Origin: Vespa crabro
Lineage: Eukaryota; Arthropoda; Insecta; Hymenoptera; Vespidae
Length of the DNA stretch: 64,000 nt
NCBI RefSeq assembly: GCF_910589235.1
Contig: NC_060969.1
Location: 3,459,115 to 3,523,114 of the forward strand
Direction of reading: 5' to 3'
Each line of letters starts with the position of its first letter. The stretch's first letter is position 1. The translations under genes and the position numbers were made by a program. The notes beneath the pieces are model-generated. The model did not search any database. It had not been told where the DNA came from and worked only from the letters and a program-made list of their open reading frames with translations. This document shows positions 1-13,828 of this stretch, piece after piece.

Positions 1-2320
1 CATCATTATGAAGAATATTTTTTTCATCAGATAATGTTACTTCATTTCATTTTATATTTCGTTAATTTTTCTTATAGAATATATTTGTTCAGATAGATTA
101 TTTTTTTTTTTTTTTTTTTTTTTTTTACCGCATAATCTCCTTCCCATGTGCAATTTAAAATACGAAGAAGTAAGTCCAAATTTGTTCATGAAGAATATAA
201 TTATTACTGTAAGTAACCCATTCAAGTTATTATGTGACTCAAATTATCTTTATTTACAGCCAACAAAACTTTTAACACGTCAGTCAATAGTACTCAAATT
301 TATTACGAAAGTTATATTAGTGCCAATATAAATAAACTATAAAGTTACGATATAATATATCTAAATGAATTACTGTGCGAATTCTTGTCGTCCTTTATTA
401 TTTTCTTATTTCTATTATCTATCTTATATAATAGTTTTGATTTAATTATGACATCGTTTATTTCGCATTAATTATCAATAGATTCTTCGTGATAAGACAC
501 ATTAGAAAATTCGTCAATTTCATCAATTTTTATTAACAATTATTATAATATAAAATAAATAATACAAATAACCAAATGAAATTACCAAATCAATTTTCAT
601 CGTCATAGTATGAAATCTATAATGATGATATAAATATATATAAAGTATTTTCAAAGTTTGTCATGGTTTCATTTAATATTTAATATGTGATAATGTAAAA
701 CTTTATGTTTTTATTATTATAATGTATTTTTATAAAACAAATTATTGTTACATGTTTTTGGTAATAATTTTTTATATTGTTTTGATAAAAAAAAAAAAAA
801 AAAAAAAAAAAATAAAATAAAAAATAAAAAAAGGATGACAAGAATTGCAAAAGCATATAAAATAATTTGGTTTCAATAATAAATTATATCTGATAAGTCT
901 TGTCCAATGAAAGGAAAATATCATCTACTTACATTGATCGTTGATAGAAAAAGAAACTTAGTCAATGTTTTGAAACACTAAAAACATGTAAGTTCATTAT
1001 TTTACTACATAAATTATATTCATGAATAAATATAACAACGTCATTAAAATAATTATATTTCTGTCAAACAACAATTAGAATTTACTGAATTTCTAACAAA
1101 CATAATTTTTAACTTATAATTTCATCAAATTTACTACAATACAATTTCTTAACCAAGTATTATTTTCAAAAGTGATTAGGTAGGAAATATTTATTGTTCC
1201 ATAAATTTTTGTGAAATTGCTTAGAATATCATTATAATGATACATACATATTATAATGACACTCGAAATAACATATAAAACAAAATACTGATCAAAATTA
1301 TTAATTCTTATTGAATTCTTTTTCTTACATAAAGAATAAGTGTTTATTAAATATATTATTAGTGCAAATGTTAGGTTAAAGCATACTGTGCAATATATAT
1401 TTAATATCTTTAGTAAAATCTTTTTTTTTAAATCAAAGAGATCTTACATTATATATATATATATATTAATTATATAAACAATATAAATTTTTATAAAGAA
1501 AATAATTAATAATTATATTACCAAAAACATGATATCGAAATTTTAGAAATTTTAAGAAAAGATCTTTTTATTTAGCTTGTACTATTTACATTAATGTTAA
1601 AAATTTGGATGGTTGTTTAATTGGACTCAATGTTGAACAAGGAATGTATTATTTATATGAGTTTGTTTACATTATGATTCCTAAAATAAGGGAGATCTTT
1701 TTTTACAATATCTATACCACATAATATTGTATCTAGTGTGAATAAATACAATGTAGATAAAATGAGATCTCAAAGTTATAAATTCAAACAATCTAAAAAG
1801 TGATAATTTTTGACAATTGAATTTTCACTGTATTTATCAATGAAAATATTGTGAAAAGTAATAAGATATTCCTCTAGTTTATAAAGTGGCGCCTTTAACA
1901 TCAAAATACTTATTTCCTTTAATTTATTATCTATGCAAAGTGTTTAACTAAGTTGATTTTTATCAAATCACGATTAATTTGCACGATTTTGATTTCTCTT
2001 GTAATAGAAATCGATAGTTACTAATTTGCAGGTTTAGAATCTGCATATTCCTGAATATTTTAATAGTATCGTGGATTATATTTTTTCATATAATTCCATA
2101 TTTAAGATATATGTACGTGAGATTATATTCACGTATTATACAATGAAATTGTTGTGTGCGATACGAGATCATAAATTGTTAATGTCAATTCAAATGGTTT
2201 CTCGTATGTAAAAAAAAGCTGTCTAATCCATGCGCCCTAATCCGATCAATTTTACACATTTATAGAGTTCCCCATTACGAAAACAAAACAAAAAAAAAAA
2301 AGAAAGAAAAGTATTGCTAA
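1..2320. other. Gene-free AT-rich flank
   Basis: I see no supported gene here. The stretch is very AT-rich, with a T run at about 101-126, an A run near 788-811 and a short TA run near 1452-1466. The only open frame of note (146-331, plus) is low-complexity, lacks splice context and resembles no family I know. The right part probably includes the 3' untranslated region of the minus-strand FATP gene that ends at 2321. Confidence 0.6.
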
Positions 2321-5300
2321 TTACAACTTGGTAGATCCCGATATAATTTTTTGATATAGCTCGGGTGTAACTTCGACATATTCTTTATCTGATCGAAAAT
2401 ACACTTTATCTTGAATCTTATTAGGATCAAATCCTTCATTTTGAAGGCCAATTTTTTTCAATTTAAATGTACTTGTCATTTCTAATTCTTTGACAATCCT
2501 TAAGAAAATTGGTCTTGCGTAGGAAGGTAAAGCTTTGTCTAAACCCTCAGCAAGTGCTTTAAAGTCTATTAAACTCTCAGGGTCTACTATTGCTGCCATT
2601 CCTGCTTTTCCTTCTACACCAGGTATCTTTAAAAATAAAATAAATAATATACAATTAAATTACTTTCATCAATTAAAAATTAATAAACGTAATAGAATAT
2701 ATTTCGTATGTATCAAAAATATTAAACCTGTACTCCGTAAACAGTTGTATCTCTATACCCAGCAACATTACTGATAACACCTTCCACCTCAGCAGTAGCA
2801 ACATTTTCACCTTTCCACCTGAAAGTATCACCTGTTCTATCCTTGAAATAAAAGTATCCAAATTCATCCTGTATTAAAATGTCACCTGACAAAATAGAAA
2901 TATACACGTGAGTATTATCAAATGATAGAATCAATTATAAATTTTTAACAAATTTGATTTTACCTGAAAGAAATGCTTTATCACCCTTACAGAATACATT
3001 CTCTACTACTTTCTTTCGTGATGCTTCCTTATCCAAATATCCATTAAATTCTCTCTCTACATTTCCTTGTTTTATCAATCCTATTAGCATACCTGGTTCA
3101 TCTAAAGAAGAAAATATAATTTATTAGCTTTTCCATAATACACATCCACACATATACAAAATTTGAATAATTAAGTATTACATACTTATTTCAGTTCGTA
3201 TGCATAATCCATCTTTACCCCTAATTGGTTCGCACGTGTCAGGATTCACACGAATAAGAGCAACTGGATGAAGAAATTTAGGTAATATTGATGGAACAAA
3301 ACCAACTGCTCCAACTTGATTGTCGACATTAACTGTACGTATAAAAAATCAACGAATTATATTATTTATATATATATATATATATTTAAAAGTTATGAAA
3401 ATAGTTTTATATAAAATAATCATTTACCAATATTAGCATTGCCTTCGCTCGATCCATAGACTTCCGTAATTTGTTCGATTTTAAAACGATCAACGAACTC
3501 TTGCCAAATTTGTGGTCTCATACCATTTCCGACCATTAGTCTAATCGAATGAGTTTTATCTTCCGGACGTGGTGGAGCTTTTAATAAATATCGACACATT
3601 TCGCCGATATATTGTGCCAACTAAAAATAAAAAAGAATTAATATTATATAATTAATACATATAACAATATATATTATTTCATATAGTATAAACATATCTA
3701 TCATATTTATTAATTTTATTATATTATTAATTTTATAATTATAATTAATTATAATATTAATTATAATTATAACACTTACCGTGCATTTATACTTGATGCA
3801 ATCAGTCCAATAAGCACTGACAGAAAATTTACTTCTTAAAACACTTGGAATACCTTTGGTAAGTGCACAACCTGTCCCTACTAATCCACCAGACATATGA
3901 TATAATGGAATAGGATTATATAAAATATCACTATTCTTCTTCAATCCCAGCATATGATAAGTTGCCGTTATGACGAGTAGGAATCTGTTAATGAGACAAT
4001 TTTTTTATTGCCTTATTTTATTTTATATTTCTTTATTATATCAATAATTATTATTTAATATGTAATAATTATTTTCTAAAATATATAATTATTGTAATTA
4101 TTTAATACGATTTATTTTGAGATAATCGATTGTAACAAGGAAGGATAATAATTTATAATAATTATTTTACTTTTTTCTTTTTTTTTTCTTTTTTTTTTTT
4201 TTTTTTTCTTTTTAACTAAAGAAAAAACAATCGGTTATAAATTTCTTTGATATAAATAGCTTTTCAAAGCTAATATGCTGAGACTCGTGTAAAGCGACTA
4301 GATCTACATTAATCCGATTTGCAAGCAGTCGTAAGACTTCTATGACAGGATTATGAATGGTTCATTATACTTGGTACTATATCTATAATTTATGCATCAT
4401 GTATGGAATGCATACAATAATATATGTAAGCTAAATTATACTTTATCTATAAGATCTAAATTATACTTTATCTATAAGATATCGCTTTAATATGTTAAAA
4501 AATAAAATAATCATATTTAACATTAAGTATCATACCTTGAATTTGGTACAATAGCCACTTTGGGTAAACCAGTTGTACCACTGGTATATATATACAACAA
4601 ATCATCTTTATAACCAGGTTCATTATCAACATCTGGTTGTTTTATGCTAGCATCTGCTATTAGTTTATCCAAATTTTTGATATCCCCGTTATATCCTTCG
4701 AAATTGCCACCTTGTTTATACTTGATTATTCCTTCAATAGAATCTGAAATATCTTCGATTGCTAAAACAAGAGAATATTTTTCTTTTTATTATTTTTTTT
4801 TTTTTTTTTTTCTTTTATTAATTCTTCCTTTCTCTACGAATCGGATTTAATTCCTATTCGAAAGAATAAGAAGAAAAAAAAAAGAAGTTGTCATTTACCT
4901 AAGGAAAATTCCTCGGTATAAATTATGCTTTTAACTTTCGCAACTGTCAGGCAATGGCTTAAACATTGTTGACGTAAATTGGTATTAATCAAAGCTGTTA
5001 TCACACCTATCTTACCCAATCCAAGCCAAGTTGCGATATATTCCGGTCTGTTAAGCATCAAAAGTGCTACGGCATCACCTTTACCATATCCAGCTTCTTT
5101 AAAAATATTTGCTATTCGATTACTATATTTGTCAATCTGTAAAATAGTAAGAAATGAGTCTATTGATTAGAATTTATTTTTATATGAGTTTATCTATAAA
5201 AACTTAGAATTTGGAATTTGGAACTTTCAACTTTGAACTCTTTTAAAAAGTATTTATAAAAATTTCTTCATCGACATATCATATATATATATATATATAT

Positions 5301-5634
5301 ATATACTTACATCTTCGTTAGTCCAAGTACATCCTTCGAAAATAAAACATGGTTTATCTGGATAAAGACGTGCTCGTTCTTGGAAAATTTTCATAACCGT
5401 TGTATTATTTCTAACGAAACTTTTCAGATCTCGATTAGCATTCACATACCGATAGAGGAATCTGTAGAAAAAGAAAAAAAAAAAAAAAGAAAAGAAAAGA
5501 AATAATAAATAAATAAAAAATTAAACATCGATTAAACTGGAATTTCATATGTATTTATATGAATTCTTCGTTGTTGTAAACTTCAACTCACCTCAAAGTA
5601 ACGATTTTCAATATATTTTTAATGTATATTTATA

Positions 5635-5680
<46 letters not shown>

Positions 5681-6262
5681 TATAATAAAAAATATATATT
5701 AATTATATAATAAAAGAATTATATATATATATATATATACATGCATATATACTATAGAAAAAATTCGTCTGCTTTACGGCATTGTAAAGCGATTGAAACA
5801 GGTGTTCGTAAAATATTTACACGAAGGACAAATCCCACGGTGTAAGAGTAGGCTAAAGTAACGATGACGTTTCTGTGTAATGATTTTACTATATATGATA
5901 TAAAAGGTTTTAATGTGATATAAAACAAATGACTGAAGAAAAAATAAAAAGGGAAAAAATAATGTTGAAATTCATTATTATTTTTTACTTATCAAATGAA
6001 ACGTTTTATATGTATTCGCGTAAAATATGCTGAAATATTCATTAATATTTATCGGTACGATAAGTCTCGACTATTTCAATTTTCTCTAAAGTTAAAAGTT
6101 AATACTTTTTAATTGTTTTTCTTTATTCTTTTATTTTTCTTTTTTATTCTTTTTCCTTTTTAAATTATCACTACAAAATATAATTTTAAAGTTTCAATAA
6201 CACGATAATAATATTTTTTAAATAATTATATTAATCTTGAATTTATAAAATATCGAAATTAA

Positions 6263-6307
<45 letters not shown>

Positions 6308-6962
6308 ATTTTTTGTATGTATGCATATGTATGCTTACATATAAACACACGGAACAATAAATTTTCTGATTAAAATACAATAGGAATTAAAAGTCATTGG
6401 AAAAAATATATACATATATACATACATACATATACATATAAATATATATATACATATATGTTGCAGTTAATATAGGAAAAAAAGTACAGGTCATCGAGAA
6501 TGATAGCCTTTAGCTCGTCATTTTATGTCCCATTATTTCCGATTAGTTAGGAAACTAAAAATATCGCTTTAAAGTTCACCAGATAATTTTCTCAAGTGTT
6601 CGAACATTTTCTTATTTTTCTAAATTTATTCTGCAACATTAATTTATTTTTTATGTATATATTGATATTTTATTTTATATTATCAATTTATATATTCGTA
6701 TATAAATATGTAAACATATATATTTTATGTAATATATGTATATATACATATATATACATATATATGTATATATATATATATATATAAGAAAATTGGCTTT
6801 TATAAAGTATGCGACTTCATAGACATGTCGCATTAAAGCATGGATCGATAATATCTAAGTTGAAATGGCGAGACTGAATGTGATATTTTAGCGATAGAAC
6901 TTAGGGATATTTTTTCTTTTTTTTTTTTTTTAATATATATATATACACACACATACATATAC

Positions 6963-6993
<31 letters not shown>

Positions 6994-7094
6994 CATAGTT
7001 ATTACCAGATCATCAAATATTAATTTTGATCTTGACATTAATCCTTAATCGTATCCTACTCAATCTTATCTCTTATAAAAATATATTTATTAAT

Positions 7095-7135
<41 letters not shown>

Positions 7136-7333
7136 AGAGGGTTGTACTTACTTGATATCCCTTGGCAGTGTCTTCAAAATGACGTAGAACTTTCGATGAA
7201 ACTTGCAAATTAATGGGATAAGGGTGGCGGCCAAAAGTATTTGAGCAATTCTTCCTAAAAATCCGATCCTTGCTGTTAAGCCGGTGGCCATTAAACCGAC
7301 AATAGCAAAAACAAGAAGTAACCTGATGTCCAT
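2321..7333 (-). CDS. Fatp: Long-chain fatty acid transport protein (FATP/SLC27A family), copy 1
   Basis: This is a membrane-bound very-long-chain acyl-CoA synthetase and fatty acid transporter; the family traps imported fatty acids as CoA esters at the plasma membrane or ER. I read ten minus-strand exons: 7333-7152, 5461-5311, 5136-4899, 4761-4536, 3984-3780, 3620-3428, 3332-3186, 3101-2964, 2885-2728 and 2626-2321. All phases join, giving about 647 residues, normal for the family. Exon 1 encodes a hydrophobic N-terminus with two membrane-type stretches (residues ~4-50). The AMP-binding motif YIYTSGTTGLPK lies near residues 246-257. The FATP signatures VYGSSEGNANI, GYLD and FRWKGENVAT follow in order, and the C-terminus is the usual FKLKK region. 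Intron 1 (5462-7151) is 1.7 kb of AT microsatellite DNA with no exon seen. The start is the first ATG of the hydrophobic exon. A paralogue lies directly upstream at 9600-18552. Confidence 0.93.
7096..7134. repeat. AG dinucleotide run
   Basis: This is a run of about 19 AG units, with further AG-rich sequence after it, ending a few bases before the splice donor of FATP copy 1 exon 1 (within its first intron). Confidence 0.85.
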
Positions 7334-7569
7334 TTTAACTGGGTCACCTTACGTGAAAAGTGTGCAGTTGTATAATCCGAAAGCTACGCTGCGCTCCCTT
7401 AAAAGCTACTGTGAATCGACGCTACTTCAACGCCACTATAAAGCGGAGGGTTGTGGCACTATTTCGTTTTTACTGAAAAATGGTCTTGCTGATAATATAA
7501 ATATTATCAGCGCATTGTTATCACTGCCATGCGAATAGATCGAAACAACTTATTATATATTTAATGTAC

Positions 7570-7623
<54 letters not shown>

Positions 7624-8801
7624 ATAATAATTTATTATTAATAATTTGTAAATTAGATATTACGTTGCATCATACAAATATTCTACCTAACTTTGTATAA
7701 TTAAGTATAGCTATATATATATATATGCTTGTATAAAATATATATAAGCTATATATATAAGCTTGTATAGCTTGTATAACTTGATATAACTTTGTATAAC
7801 TAAGTTTACCATCGTAAAAAGTACTTTTTTACGAGCTTTTTTTTTTACAATAACATTACCTAGGCTATTACAAAGTCTATAGTTCTTTATAAGTTGAATA
7901 TAATTTCCTGACATATATCATTAAATTATTAATTTCTTATTAAAGTTTTGATAAACTAATACGTGTAACCAAATTTATGAATGTCAATGAGAAATTTTAA
8001 CTAACTATAAAATTCATCAGTGACTTGTACAATTATCCTCCAATTACAATCATTATTGTTAAGTCTTAATAATTTTATAATATGTATAAATGCTTAATAA
8101 TATTTTTTAAATTATTATGAAATCAATGTTCGATAATATATATGTCATTAATTTTCAATTAAAATTTTTTAATTTACATAATGTATGATATGCATAAGTA
8201 TATATTTCTATTATATATCTCATCTATAGATTAGAGCGATGATAAAAAGAAATCTCTTTCTCTCTCTCTACCTTTTTGTAAGTCCTTATTCCAAATATCC
8301 ACTTATTTTCATATTTTTTATCTTTAATACTCGTTCTCTGGTAATTTTAATATATTTTATTTAATATACATATACAGTCATTGAGAAAGGATGTGATTAA
8401 AATAAACATATAAAAAATATTTGTAAATCAATTGCAAGAAGCAATTGTTGTTTCATTTAATTAGAGATACAGAAAATAGAAAACTTTTATTCTAAAAATT
8501 AACAAATAACAAGTAAAAATTTTCACCACGTTATAATATCCCATACATATACTTTACACCATATGAATATTATCTTCCTCTTTAAATCTCTCATGAAACA
8601 TCTTATATAGGTAAATACTTTTTAATATTAATAAAAATAAAAAAAAAAAGGGAGAAAAAAACAGAAACATAGGAAACTACAATTGTTACGAAAAGCTATT
8701 GGTATACCGGGATATCGGGCAAAATTATATTTCTTAATTTAAATTAAATTGCCTATGTACAAACATAAATAGACGAAGGTATATCTCTATACACATATAT
8801 A
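7334..8801. other. Spacer between the two FATP genes
   Basis: No gene is supported. The first ~250 bases should hold the promoter and 5' untranslated region of FATP copy 1; they are less AT-rich than the rest. A TA run of about 50 bases sits at 7570-7620. Short related CTTGTATA-type motifs recur at 7720-7800. The rest is AT-rich with no recognisable coding. Confidence 0.5.
7570..7620. repeat. TA dinucleotide run
   Basis: This is about 25 TA units in the spacer upstream of FATP copy 1. Confidence 0.85.
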
Positions 8802-9010
8802 AGGAGGTCCAAAATAATTGGTAATAACTTTAAAACTTGTAACTTCATGTATTATCAACGAATTTGAATTATTATTATTATAATAATTATTATTATAATT
8901 ATTATTATTATTTCTTTTCTATTTTTTTATTAAATAATAATTAAAATTCATTGATAATTTATGAAATTACTAGCTTTGAAGTTATTGACCTTTTATTTTG
9001 GACTACCCTG
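8802..9010. mobile_element. Small inverted-repeat element (MITE, Tc1/mariner-like ends)
   Basis: The left end (AGGAGGTCCAAAATAA) and the right end read on the other strand (CAGGGTAGTCCAAAATAA) are imperfect terminal inverted repeats that stay alignable for about 70 bases inward on each arm. They enclose an AT-rich ATT-repeat centre. A TA dinucleotide flanks both ends, as expected for a Tc1/mariner target duplication. There is no coding capacity, so it would be a non-autonomous element of about 209 bases. The structure is seen directly; the superfamily is inferred from the ends. Confidence 0.7.
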
Positions 9011-9317
9011 TATATCCACATATAGATTATTATAATATAATATAACGGTGTACGTTGTGAAAACATTCACATGACAAGCGATTTTACTTTTGTCATTCTA
9101 TTCATTATTTATTTATGTAATATGAACATATCTCGATTATGTTAATTATTAATATGAATAAATGATTATTAATTGAGAAGGATATTATTGGATTGATCGT
9201 TTAAAATCAATTAATTCATTCAAATGGACAAAAAGTGTCATATGAATTAAATTTTCTGCTTTAACATTACCTGATTCAATTTACTTTCTAAATAAATTTT
9301 GGAAATTTGTAAAATAT

Positions 9318-9350
<33 letters not shown>

Positions 9351-9355
9351 TACAC

Positions 9356-9388
<33 letters not shown>

Positions 9389-9599
9389 AAAATAAAATGA
9401 GTAGTTTGACGTTCTCCATTTATGCGGTAAATAGTAAAGATTTAGCATATTCAAATCGATTTATCATAGCATATATAAGCAATAAAGAGCATTATATATA
9501 ACATATGACATAATACATTTTTCTGATTTCATTCCAAGATGTCATCTTCTCAATATCATTTATTCTCGATTTTTCTTGGTATCATTTATTGCAACAATT
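9011..9599. other. Intergenic AT-rich DNA downstream of FATP copy 2
   Basis: No coding is seen. The region includes an imperfect TACA/TATA microsatellite at about 9314-9390 and probably the 3' untranslated region of the gene ending at 9600. Confidence 0.5.
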
Positions 9600-10610
9600 T
9601 TATAATTTAATTTTTCCTCCTTGAATTTCATCGAATATCTCTTTCGTTAACACCTGATATCCCAATTTGGGATCTAAGTAATATAATTTGTCTTGTATTC
9701 TTTTAGGATCGAAACCTTCTTCTTGTAAATCCCTTTTCTTCAATTTAAATGTACCTACAAAAAAAAAAAAAAAATCAGAAATTACTTTATCAAGAAATTA
9801 ATATATTAATTATTAATATAATTAATTAATTATTATATTTAAATAATTTATATTATTTATTATTTACTTGTGAGATCAACTTTCGATAATATTCGAAGAA
9901 ATTGAGGCCTAGCATAAAACGGTAATTGATCTTTAATATTGGATGATAATTGTTTTAGATTCAACGTATTTGTTTCGTCACAAATAGCAGCCATACCAGC
10001 ACGTCCTTCTGCACCATGAACCTATATAATGATAGTAATTATAAGTTTTTTTTTTTTATTATTTCGTAAAAAAAAAAAAAAAAAAAAATATGTATGCATA
10101 CACATATACGAATTAGTGATTATGAAAGTAATTATATATTTTTTGTTCAGAGATATTTTTTAAAATTTGGATTTGTATTATTCAAAAATTATTTTTCGAC
10201 AATAATAAATAAAAAAAAAAAAAAAAAAATAAATAAATAAATATATATTCATTCTTGAGAAAAATAATTCTCTTATATAACTATAAAATCTTAAGAATGA
10301 ATAGCCTGATACGAGAGACAAATTTTTATAATTCCTATCTTTCATAATCACCGGCAAACATGTGCACGTATATATACATAATTATATTTTTTTGTTTAGA
10401 ATTACCTCAACACCGTAAATTATACAATCTTTATAATTTATAAAATTACTGATTATGGCTTCGACTTCGGACGTTGAAACATTTTCTCCTTTCCATCTAA
10501 ACGTGTCACCGGTTCTATCTTTGAAATAAAGATATCCCAATTCGTCTGCTACAAGAATATCACCTGAAATAAAATATTTTCTTTAGAATTAAACAAGAAT
10601 ATAATTAAGA

Positions 10611-10647
<37 letters not shown>

Positions 10648-11516
10648 ATATATGTATATATACACATATATAAATATATATTTATACCAGATATAAAAGC
10701 AGAATCGCCTTTAGTGAAAACATCGCGTACGATTTTACTGTCCGATGCTTTTTTATCCACGTATCCCAAAAATGCTCGTGTCGGGTTGTTCGATATAATT
10801 TTTCCAATGAAAACACCAGGTTCGTCTAAATGAACAAAGAAAATAAAATAAAATAAAATAAAATAGGATAAAATAAAATAAAAACCTAAAAGAAAACAAA
10901 TACAACAACCGTTTGAAAAGCAGTTAATCCAAATAATCCACTTTATTCGCCACGATAATTTCTAAAATTCAAAATTATACAAAATGTAATAGCATTCGAT
11001 CGATTATTTTTTATAAAATTTAACTTACTTGGACCACAAACTTGACACAATCCTTTGGTATTTCTTATTGGTTCACCTTCAGCATTTACTTTAATAATAG
11101 ATATTGGATATACCGATGTAATAATTCGTGATATGAATCCAATAGCTCCAACAGTATTATCGATGTTTACTGAAAGAAATATAGAAAATTATTTTTTTTT
11201 TTATCTAATGATTAAAAAAAAAACTTCTTATTTTTCAAGTGACTTTTTACTCGCAATCAAGAATAAATCTCTCACGTATTTATATAATCTTTTTTCCCTT
11301 TTTTAATTTGATTTTCTCTTACCGATATTCGCATTACCCTCAGTAGCACCATAAAATTCAATGACCTGAGGTATATTAAAACGTGCTACAAATTGATGCC
11401 ATATTTGTGGTCTAAGTCCATTACCAAAAATCATTCGAAGATTGTGTTGTTTGTCCTCAGATTTTACTGGTACTGCTAAAATGTAACGACACATTTCTCC
11501 TATATATTGTGCGATC

Positions 11517-11570
<54 letters not shown>

Positions 11571-13192
11571 AAAAAGAAAAAAAAATTGATAATTTTTCAC
11601 TATATTCATTAATATTTCTTTCTAGGGATATACCGATTAAAAGATTACTAATCATTAAAGAATTATTATATTACCGTGCATTTGTACTTAACGCAATCGT
11701 TGAAATAAGCACTAGCAGAAAATTTTTTTCTAATCACAGTCGTATTTCCATGTAATAATGCTTGACCTATTGACATAATACCACCTGCTGTATGATACAA
11801 AGGTAATGGCGTATATAATATATCGGAAGATCTCATTTTAGCTATGATATTAATTCCACTAGCGATGAATATAAATCTATATAAAAAAAAAAATAAGAAA
11901 TAATGGAAAAAAAAGAGAAAAAAAAAAAAAAAGAAAGAAAGAAAGAAAAAAAAAAAAGAAAGAATAAATGATTTAATCATCAAATGGGGAATTGTTACTT
12001 ATCGATCGTCTCATTTTTCCTCACCTTGAATTAGTTATTACAGCAGCCTTTGGAAGACCAGTAGTTCCACTGGTATAAATATATAATAAATTGTCGTGAT
12101 AATAACTTTTGTCCTGTGGTATTGGTGAAACTGTAGAAACCTCTGATAAAATATTTGTCAAATTTTTTGCCTTTAAATGTTGCGTAGATTCTGCAGTTGT
12201 CTCATTTCCATACTTGTAGAGTGCTATATTTGCATTGAGTGTACTAGCAATATCCGCGATGACTACATTTGTATGAATTATAAATATGCATTATTGATTT
12301 CTTTTAATAAAATTCTTTATAGAAATATATATATATATATATATATATACCTTCGACAAAGTCAGAACTATAGATTAATGCTTGACATTTAGCGATGTCG
12401 ATGCTATGTAATAATGATGATTTACGAAGATTAATATTAATCAATGACGTTATTATGCCTATTTTACTTAAACCAAGCCAAATTCCAACAAAATCTGGTC
12501 GGTTTTCCATTAATAATGCTACCACATCTCCTTTTTTATAACCATGATTTTTAAACGTAGTTGCAACTTTATTACTGAAGTCTTCAATCTGTAAATATAA
12601 AAATGAAAGTGCAAATTAAAACAAATATAAAATCGAATATATATATATATATATATATATATTCGATTTATTTATATTATTCAATTATATATATATATAA
12701 GAAAATTAATCGATTATTAGCATACTTGCTGGAACGTCCATTCTTGATCTTCGAATATGATGCACGTTTTATTGGGATGCCGTGCAACGTGTTGCCGAAA
12801 TATATCGGCAACGCTTTTATTTTTTCTTTCATGGCCACGAATCAACCAAAGAAGTTTAATGTATCTTAGTAAACCTCTGCAAAGGTAAGAAAAAGGTCAA
12901 GAAAAGGAAAAAAAAGAAAGAAAGAAAAAAAAAAAAAACTAATTAATACATAAGAAATGTAAAGGACAAAAAAGTTTGTTATAATTCAATGACATACGAA
13001 CAATAACGCATGTGAATCATCATTAACTTTACAATCACCGATCATTAATTCTTTTATCATAATTTAAGGAAGCGAAAAAAAAATTGTTTGTTGAAACGTC
13101 TGAAAGACAAAAGAAAAAAGGCAGATCAAAGAGCTACGAGGAAAATGTCGTAAAAAGAATGGAATAATATTTCTCTTCTAATGTCGGTAATG

Positions 13193-13228
<36 letters not shown>

Positions 13229-13471
13229 AAAAAGAAAAGAAATAAAGAAAAAAGGAAAGAAAAAAAAATTATCGTTCGATCGAATTCAATACTGTTCGAT
13301 TGCGAAACGAATTCTCACATTTCCAATATTTTCCATTCGTACATTTCGAACTCATTGCTAAACGTAAGTGATATTGGTATTACGTGATAGAATGAATATA
13401 TAAGCTTCTGACAATGTCATTATATCAATTATGAATAATGAAAATGAAAATTATCAATTAATATATACTAC

Positions 13472-13504
<33 letters not shown>

Positions 13505-13790
13505 AATAAATAAATATGATTATTCGAAATTCTATAATGAAACTTTTGTAAATCATAAAACCGTTATGTTGACCGATCAGAGAAAGCCGGCTGCCTAACG
13601 GTATTTCAAGTTATAAGATAGAAGAGAAGAGATTTTCATATAGTTAAAGTAAAATAAAAACTGTTATTGGAAAAGGAGGGGAGGAAGAAGAATAAAAGAA
13701 AGATAATATTTTTCAAATGATACTTATCAAATGTATACATACATATATTATGTGTAGTGAAATTACGTAATAAGAGTATAAGAGTAGATT

Positions 13791-13828
<38 letters not shown>

